Source: Paenalcaligenes hominis_A
GTDB lineage: Bacteria; Pseudomonadota; Gammaproteobacteria; Burkholderiales; Burkholderiaceae_B
Direction of reading: 5' to 3'
Assembly (NCBI RefSeq): GCF_041359055.1
Contig: NZ_JBGJKZ010000001.1
Coordinates: forward strand, 682,001-746,000
Length of the DNA: 64,000 nt
The position numbers were made by a program, and so were the translations under genes. Below are positions 60,760 to 64,000 of the stretch, piece after piece. Numbering within the stretch: position 1 is the first letter of the stretch; each line of letters starts with the position of its first letter. The notes under the pieces were generated by a model. That model searched no databases. It had not been told where the DNA came from and was given only the letters and a program-made list of their open reading frames with translations.

Positions 60760-61824
60760 ATGACGCTAACTCCACAGCAATTACGTTTTCGACGCCCCGA
60801 TGACTGGCACGTGCATTTACGCGATGGCGATATGTTGGAGTCGGTAGTAGCGCATACGGCTCAACAGTTTGCGCGTGCTATTGTCATGCCAAATTTAACC
60901 CCTCCTATTACCACCACCGAGCAAGCCCTAGCCTATAAAGCGCGTATAGAGACCGCGTTGCAGGCTACACCTGAAGCCCCCGCATTTACGCCTTTGATGA
61001 CCTTGTACTTAACGGATAATACGCCTGCTGCTGAAATAGCTAAAGCCAAGGCGTCAGGTGTGGTGCATGCAGTAAAACTGTACCCAGCAGGTGCTACCAC
61101 GAATTCTGATGCCGGCGTTACGGACTTGCTTAAACACTGTGGTGCAGTGCTTGAGGCCTTACAAGCGCATCAAATGCCGCTATTGGTACATGGCGAAGTA
61201 ACAGATCCTGCAATTGATGTTTTTGATCGAGAGGCGGTGTTTATTGATCGGGTGATGTTGCCGCTGCGTCAACGTTTTCCTGAGCTCAAAGTGGTTTTTG
61301 AGCACATCACTACCAAAGAGGGGGCGGACTATGTAGCTACAGCTGAAGGCCCTATAGCAGCAACCATTACGCCTCAGCATTTACTGTATAACCGCAATGC
61401 ACTCTTTAGCGGTGGGTTGCGCCCGCATTGGTACTGTTTACCTGTATTAAAGCGTGAAAAGCACCGCCAGGCTCTTTTAGCCGCTGCTACTAGCGACAGT
61501 GACCGGTTTTTCTTAGGTACCGATAGTGCACCGCATGTGAAGGGGCGCAAAGAAATGGATTGTGGCTGTGCGGGCTGTTATTCTGCCTTACATGCGCTTG
61601 AGCTATATGCCCAAGCTTTTGACTCGGTTGGAAGGCTAGATCGTTTTGAGGCTTTTGCCAGTTTGAATGGGCCTGCTTTTTATAACTTGCCCGTCAATAA
61701 CGATTACGTCATCTTGGAGCGTGTTCAAAACACCATTCCGCAGGTGTTGGATGTAAAAGCCGGAGAGTTAGTGCCTTTGGCGGCAGGAGAGCAGTTGGCT
61801 TGGCGTTTAACAACAGAAGCCTAA
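60760..61824 (+). CDS. pyrC: Dihydroorotase
   Basis: A 354-residue class II dihydroorotase of pyrimidine synthesis. Seen: DDWHVHLRDGD (zinc His pair), AVKLYPAGATTNS with the carboxylated Lys, LLVHGEVTD, FEHITT, and FLGTDSAPH with the catalytic Asp. TTAGGA lies 6 nt before ATG 60760; a TTG two codons earlier is also open. A strong terminator follows. Confidence 0.96.
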   Translation: MTLTPQQLRFRRPDDWHVHLRDGDMLESVVAHTAQQFARAIVMPNLTPPITTTEQALAYKARIETALQATPEAPAFTPLMTLYLTDNTPAAEIAKAKASGVVHAVKLYPAGATTNSDAGVTDLLKHCGAVLEALQAHQMPLLVHGEVTDPAIDVFDREAVFIDRVMLPLRQRFPELKVVFEHITTKEGADYVATAEGPIAATITPQHLLYNRNALFSGGLRPHWYCLPVLKREKHRQALLAAATSDSDRFFLGTDSAPHVKGRKEMDCGCAGCYSALHALELYAQAFDSVGRLDRFEAFASLNGPAFYNLPVNNDYVILERVQNTIPQVLDVKAGELVPLAAGEQLAWRLTTEA

Positions 61825-61834
61825 CACTGCATTT

Positions 61835-61866
61835 AAAAAGCCCAGCTTAATTGAACTGGGCTTTTT
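61835..61866 (+). terminator. Terminator after pyrC (symmetrical)
   Basis: An 11-bp stem (AAAAAGCCCAG and complement) with a 10-nt loop. A and T runs on both sides let it serve the convergent MFS gene too. Confidence 0.9.
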
Positions 61867-61889
61867 GAGTAAGGCATTTTTTTTAAATT

Positions 61890-63044
61890 TTAACCCCAAC
61901 CGAGTTTGCCACGACGTAAATAAGGTAAAACTGAAAATAAGCCTAACAATGCTAATGTAGCACCAATCCATAATGCTGAACGGTAGTCATAGCCTGCTGC
62001 AATGGCCATGCCGCCCAAGTAAGACCCACCACCTAAGCCTATATTAATAACGGAGGTGTGCACGGCATTTACCATAGGGCCTGGGTGCGCCACACTAATA
62101 ACTCTAGCCATCATTGCCGGGTTCATTGGTACCCCAGATAGACCGATTAAGATAACGCAGGCTATGGCAATCCATTGGTATTGTACTAACGAGCCCATTA
62201 AAATTAAGGTCAGACTTAAAACACTAAGACCAGTCACCATAATAGCGCGGCTATAGCGATAAGCCAGACGACCAGTGATCGTGTTGCCAATAATATTAGC
62301 GGCTCCGTACAGCATTAAAATCAGAGGCACCACTTGCATACTAAAGCCACTGATATGAGTCAAAATAGGTACAAAATAACTGAAAGCGGCAAAGCTAGCC
62401 CCCAAGATTAAACAGCTTGTTAAACAGGCCTTCCAGTAGGCTGCTCTTTTAAATGACTCTAATTCTTTGGCTATATTTAATGAGCCTTGTTCTTGGAGTT
62501 TAGGTAGGGTAGGCATTAAAGCTAGAAGACACATAAATACCAATATCGCTACCGATCCAAAACTGAGACGCCAGCCCCAGTACTCCGTCATAATGGTTGC
62601 TAATGGTACCCCTACAACGTTAGAGATCATAAAACCACCGATAATCACTGAAGCGGCGCGGGGGCGTAAATGCGGTTCTACTAAAGCCATACTGGTGGCT
62701 AAAGATAAACTTAAACAGCCTGCACAGAGCACGCCAGTGATAATGCGGATGGCAATTAGCGTAGTGTGGTCATTAATAAAAGCGCTAAATCCCTGCACAA
62801 TGACATAGGCGCTTAATAAAACCAATAACGTTGGTCTATACGGGCTTTTAAAACGCAAAAATAAATAGGTAAGTATGGGGCCACCAACCATTACACCTAA
62901 AGCAAAATAAGAAATAAGATGGCCGACCTCACCAATACTAATATTAAAAGCGTGAGATAAAGAGGTCATCATGCCAGCTACCATTAGCTCAGAGGTGCCA
63001 ATGGAAAATATAGCTAGGCCTAATATATAAACAACTAAAGGCAT
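61890..63044 (-). CDS. MFS exporter, AraJ/DHA1-like
   Basis: A 384-residue membrane protein with 12 hydrophobic segments and no large loops, of the drug:H+ antiporter-1 type: GTSELMVAGMMTSLSHAFNISIGEVGHLIS at the start and ATSMALVEPHLRPRAASVI after helix 4 resemble AraJ and sugar-efflux-like members. Substrate unknown. It lies 129 bp after the TetR gene on the same strand; two matching operator-like sites lie in that gap, so the regulator probably controls it. Confidence 0.87.
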   Translation of the reverse strand: MPLVVYILGLAIFSIGTSELMVAGMMTSLSHAFNISIGEVGHLISYFALGVMVGGPILTYLFLRFKSPYRPTLLVLLSAYVIVQGFSAFINDHTTLIAIRIITGVLCAGCLSLSLATSMALVEPHLRPRAASVIIGGFMISNVVGVPLATIMTEYWGWRLSFGSVAILVFMCLLALMPTLPKLQEQGSLNIAKELESFKRAAYWKACLTSCLILGASFAAFSYFVPILTHISGFSMQVVPLILMLYGAANIIGNTITGRLAYRYSRAIMVTGLSVLSLTLILMGSLVQYQWIAIACVILIGLSGVPMNPAMMARVISVAHPGPMVNAVHTSVINIGLGGGSYLGGMAIAAGYDYRSALWIGATLALLGLFSVLPYLRRGKLGWG

Positions 63045-63070
63045 AAAGAGGCATTTCCTTAATGTTATTT

Positions 63071-63084
63071 GAATAATCGTTACA
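63071..63084. promoter_or_regulatory. TetR-type operator-like site A
   Basis: GAATAATCGTTACA, 27 bp before the MFS start. It shares TCGTTACAAAA exactly with site B and fits GAAYRRTCGTTACA. Confidence 0.5.
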
Positions 63085-63125
63085 AAAATAGCGGATAGAT
63101 TTAACGCGACTCATACCATCAAATG

Positions 63126-63139
63126 GAACGGTCGTTACA
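63126..63139. promoter_or_regulatory. TetR-type operator-like site B
   Basis: GAACGGTCGTTACA, near-palindromic (GAACG-G-TCGTT), 55 bp from site A. It resembles the GAACG/CGTTC half-sites common to TetR/AcrR regulators. Confidence 0.55.
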
Positions 63140-63173
63140 AAATTAATGGTAAAAAAAAGTGGTTGTGATTATT

Positions 63174-63776
63174 TCAGAGACTGGCGAGTAAGCCAGTAAC
63201 GATATCATCAAGTACTTGTGGATCAGAGATATTATTATTTAAGACACGTAAACCGTAATAACCTGCTAAAAAGCCACGCGCTAAAGTGAGTGCTGGCGCA
63301 TGAGTGCTGAGCTCGTTAGTGGCTTGACCCTCGGCAAAAACAGCGGCTAAAGCCTGTTCTAGTCGTTGTCGGTATTCGTGATTGAGTGTATTAACAAACT
63401 GATCTTTGCTACCACGCTCTAGCGCAGAAAACAGAACCATGGCTTCGTGTTGCTCTGGTTGTTGAAAGTTTTCATTGAGCCCCCAGATGAGTAGCTTTTT
63501 TAAGCGTTCTTTGGGGGAGAGCGGTTGATTTAGAATGGTGAGTTGGGCTGCCATAGTTTGCTCGTGGCTGCGAAGTAAAGCCTGTTCGTATAAGGCTTGT
63601 TTGCTACCAAAAGCATTGTAGAGGCTGCCTCGGCCAAGGCCTGTACCGTCGCACAGGTCTTGGGCAGAGGCCCCGGCAAAACCATGTTCACTGAATACCG
63701 CAACGGCCGCATCAATGACGGCTTCGTCCTCGAATTGTCGTGGTCTACCTTGAGTAGTGGGTTTATCGGTGCTCAT
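63174..63776 (-). CDS. TetR/AcrR-family transcriptional regulator
   Basis: A 200-residue repressor: HTH at about 15-60 (AAVAVFSEHGFAGASAQDLCDGTGLGRGSLYNAFGSKQALYEQAL, in parts), then a ligand-binding helical domain. It should repress the MFS exporter downstream and itself, and release DNA on binding a drug-like ligand. Sites A and B lie before the MFS gene, site C (63821-63834) before this gene. It lies 88 bp after the ABC transporter gene on the same strand. Confidence 0.93.
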   Translation of the reverse strand: MSTDKPTTQGRPRQFEDEAVIDAAVAVFSEHGFAGASAQDLCDGTGLGRGSLYNAFGSKQALYEQALLRSHEQTMAAQLTILNQPLSPKERLKKLLIWGLNENFQQPEQHEAMVLFSALERGSKDQFVNTLNHEYRQRLEQALAAVFAEGQATNELSTHAPALTLARGFLAGYYGLRVLNNNISDPQVLDDIVTGLLASL

Positions 63777-63820
63777 GGTGTTGCATTCAATTCAATAAGA
63801 ATACCATTATACTGGTTATG

Positions 63821-63834
63821 GAACGATCAGTCAA
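63821..63834. promoter_or_regulatory. TetR-type operator-like site C
   Basis: GAACGATCAGTCAA, 45 bp before the TetR gene. It shares GAACGRTC with site B, which fits autoregulation; the right half is degenerate. Confidence 0.4.
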
Positions 63835-63864
63835 GAACTTTTGGTGCAAATATTAAGGCTTAGT

Positions 63865-64000
63865 TTAGCGGAAATAAACACAAATACGCTGACCATTTAA
63901 TTCATGTACTTGCATAGGGATTTCATAGAGCTCAGTCAGCACTTGGCTAGTAATAATTTGCTCTGCAGTGCCTTGAAACGCTAATTGACCACGACGCATA
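63865..64000 (-). CDS. ABC transporter ATP-binding protein, C-terminal end (partial)
   Basis: The last 45 codons of a leftward gene whose start lies beyond the window. The translation (RRGQLAFQGTAEQIITSQV, then LTELYEIPMQVHELNGQR and CVYFR) matches the C terminus of FecE/FhuC/BtuD-type ATPases that power iron-siderophore, haem or cobalamin uptake: GxLaxQGtpeeIlT..L.elYgipv.V. The Walker motifs are outside. Which metal complex it carries cannot be told. Confidence 0.75.
   Translation of the reverse strand, partial: MRRGQLAFQGTAEQIITSQVLTELYEIPMQVHELNGQRICVYFR

Overview
The window is a stretch of ordinary bacterial chromosome, densely packed on both strands. It most likely comes from a betaproteobacterium of the order Burkholderiales, close to Alcaligenaceae. 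Grounds: the NAD-dependent formate dehydrogenase in the order fdsG-fdsB-fdsA-fdhD-fdsD, the blocks miaB-phoL-ybeY-corC-lnt, queA-tgt-yajC-secD-secF and tkt-gap-pgk, purC-purE-purK-sua5, a small SWIB-domain protein, and moderate GC content (judged by eye, just under 50 %). The genus cannot be fixed from the sequence alone. I see no phage, insertion sequence, CRISPR array or rRNA.

Region by region. 1-2020: respiratory and nitrosative/oxidative stress genes: the end of a di-haem cytochrome c peroxidase, a group III truncated haemoglobin with a perfect palindrome in front of it, a small DUF442 sulfurtransferase/phosphatase-like protein, and a universal stress protein behind a textbook FNR/ANR promoter. 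2066-3145: a BAAT-like hydrolase without its nucleophile. 3134-15197: a formate/molybdenum module. It holds fdsGBACD, a ModE-like regulator that starts moaA-mobA, and a convergent moaC-moaD-moaE-moaB-moeA operon; together these make the molybdenum cofactor and the enzyme that uses it. mogA lies apart at 52.8 kb.

15.4-20.1 kb: peroxiredoxin, two transporters, bioB, and a five-gene tRNA operon (Ala, then Glu-Asp twice) made by an exact 183-bp duplication. 20.4-28.1 kb: a PAS-PAS-GGDEF-EAL protein whose 3' end runs 109 bp into lnt, then the lnt-corC-ybeY-phoL-miaB operon read leftward. 28.1-33.6 kb: secF, secD, yajC, tgt, queA. 33.9-45.1 kb: dacB, upp, the yqjD/yqjE/yqjK-like membrane trio, ubiD, a membrane-anchored lytic transglycosylase, an aminotransferase, a degenerate FAD-oxidase-like protein, maeB and an orphan barstar.

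45.1-58.2 kb: rsmE, then central carbon and purine genes (tkt, gap, pgk, fba, purC, purE, purK, sua5). These are interrupted by a MATE pump, a YeeZ-like reductase and mogA. 58.2-64 kb: an alpha/beta hydrolase, the SWIB protein, an M20 amidohydrolase, pyrC, an MFS exporter with its TetR regulator and three matching operator-like sites, and the end of an ABC transporter ATPase.

Most of the window is housekeeping. The points most worth a second look are regulatory sites (FNR box, the palindromes at 966-984 and 9355-9376, the TetR sites), the altered active sites in the BAAT-like protein and MoaB, the GapB-like cofactor residue of GAPDH, the tRNA duplication and the deep convergent overlap at lnt. 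I did not find a convincing new multi-gene system.
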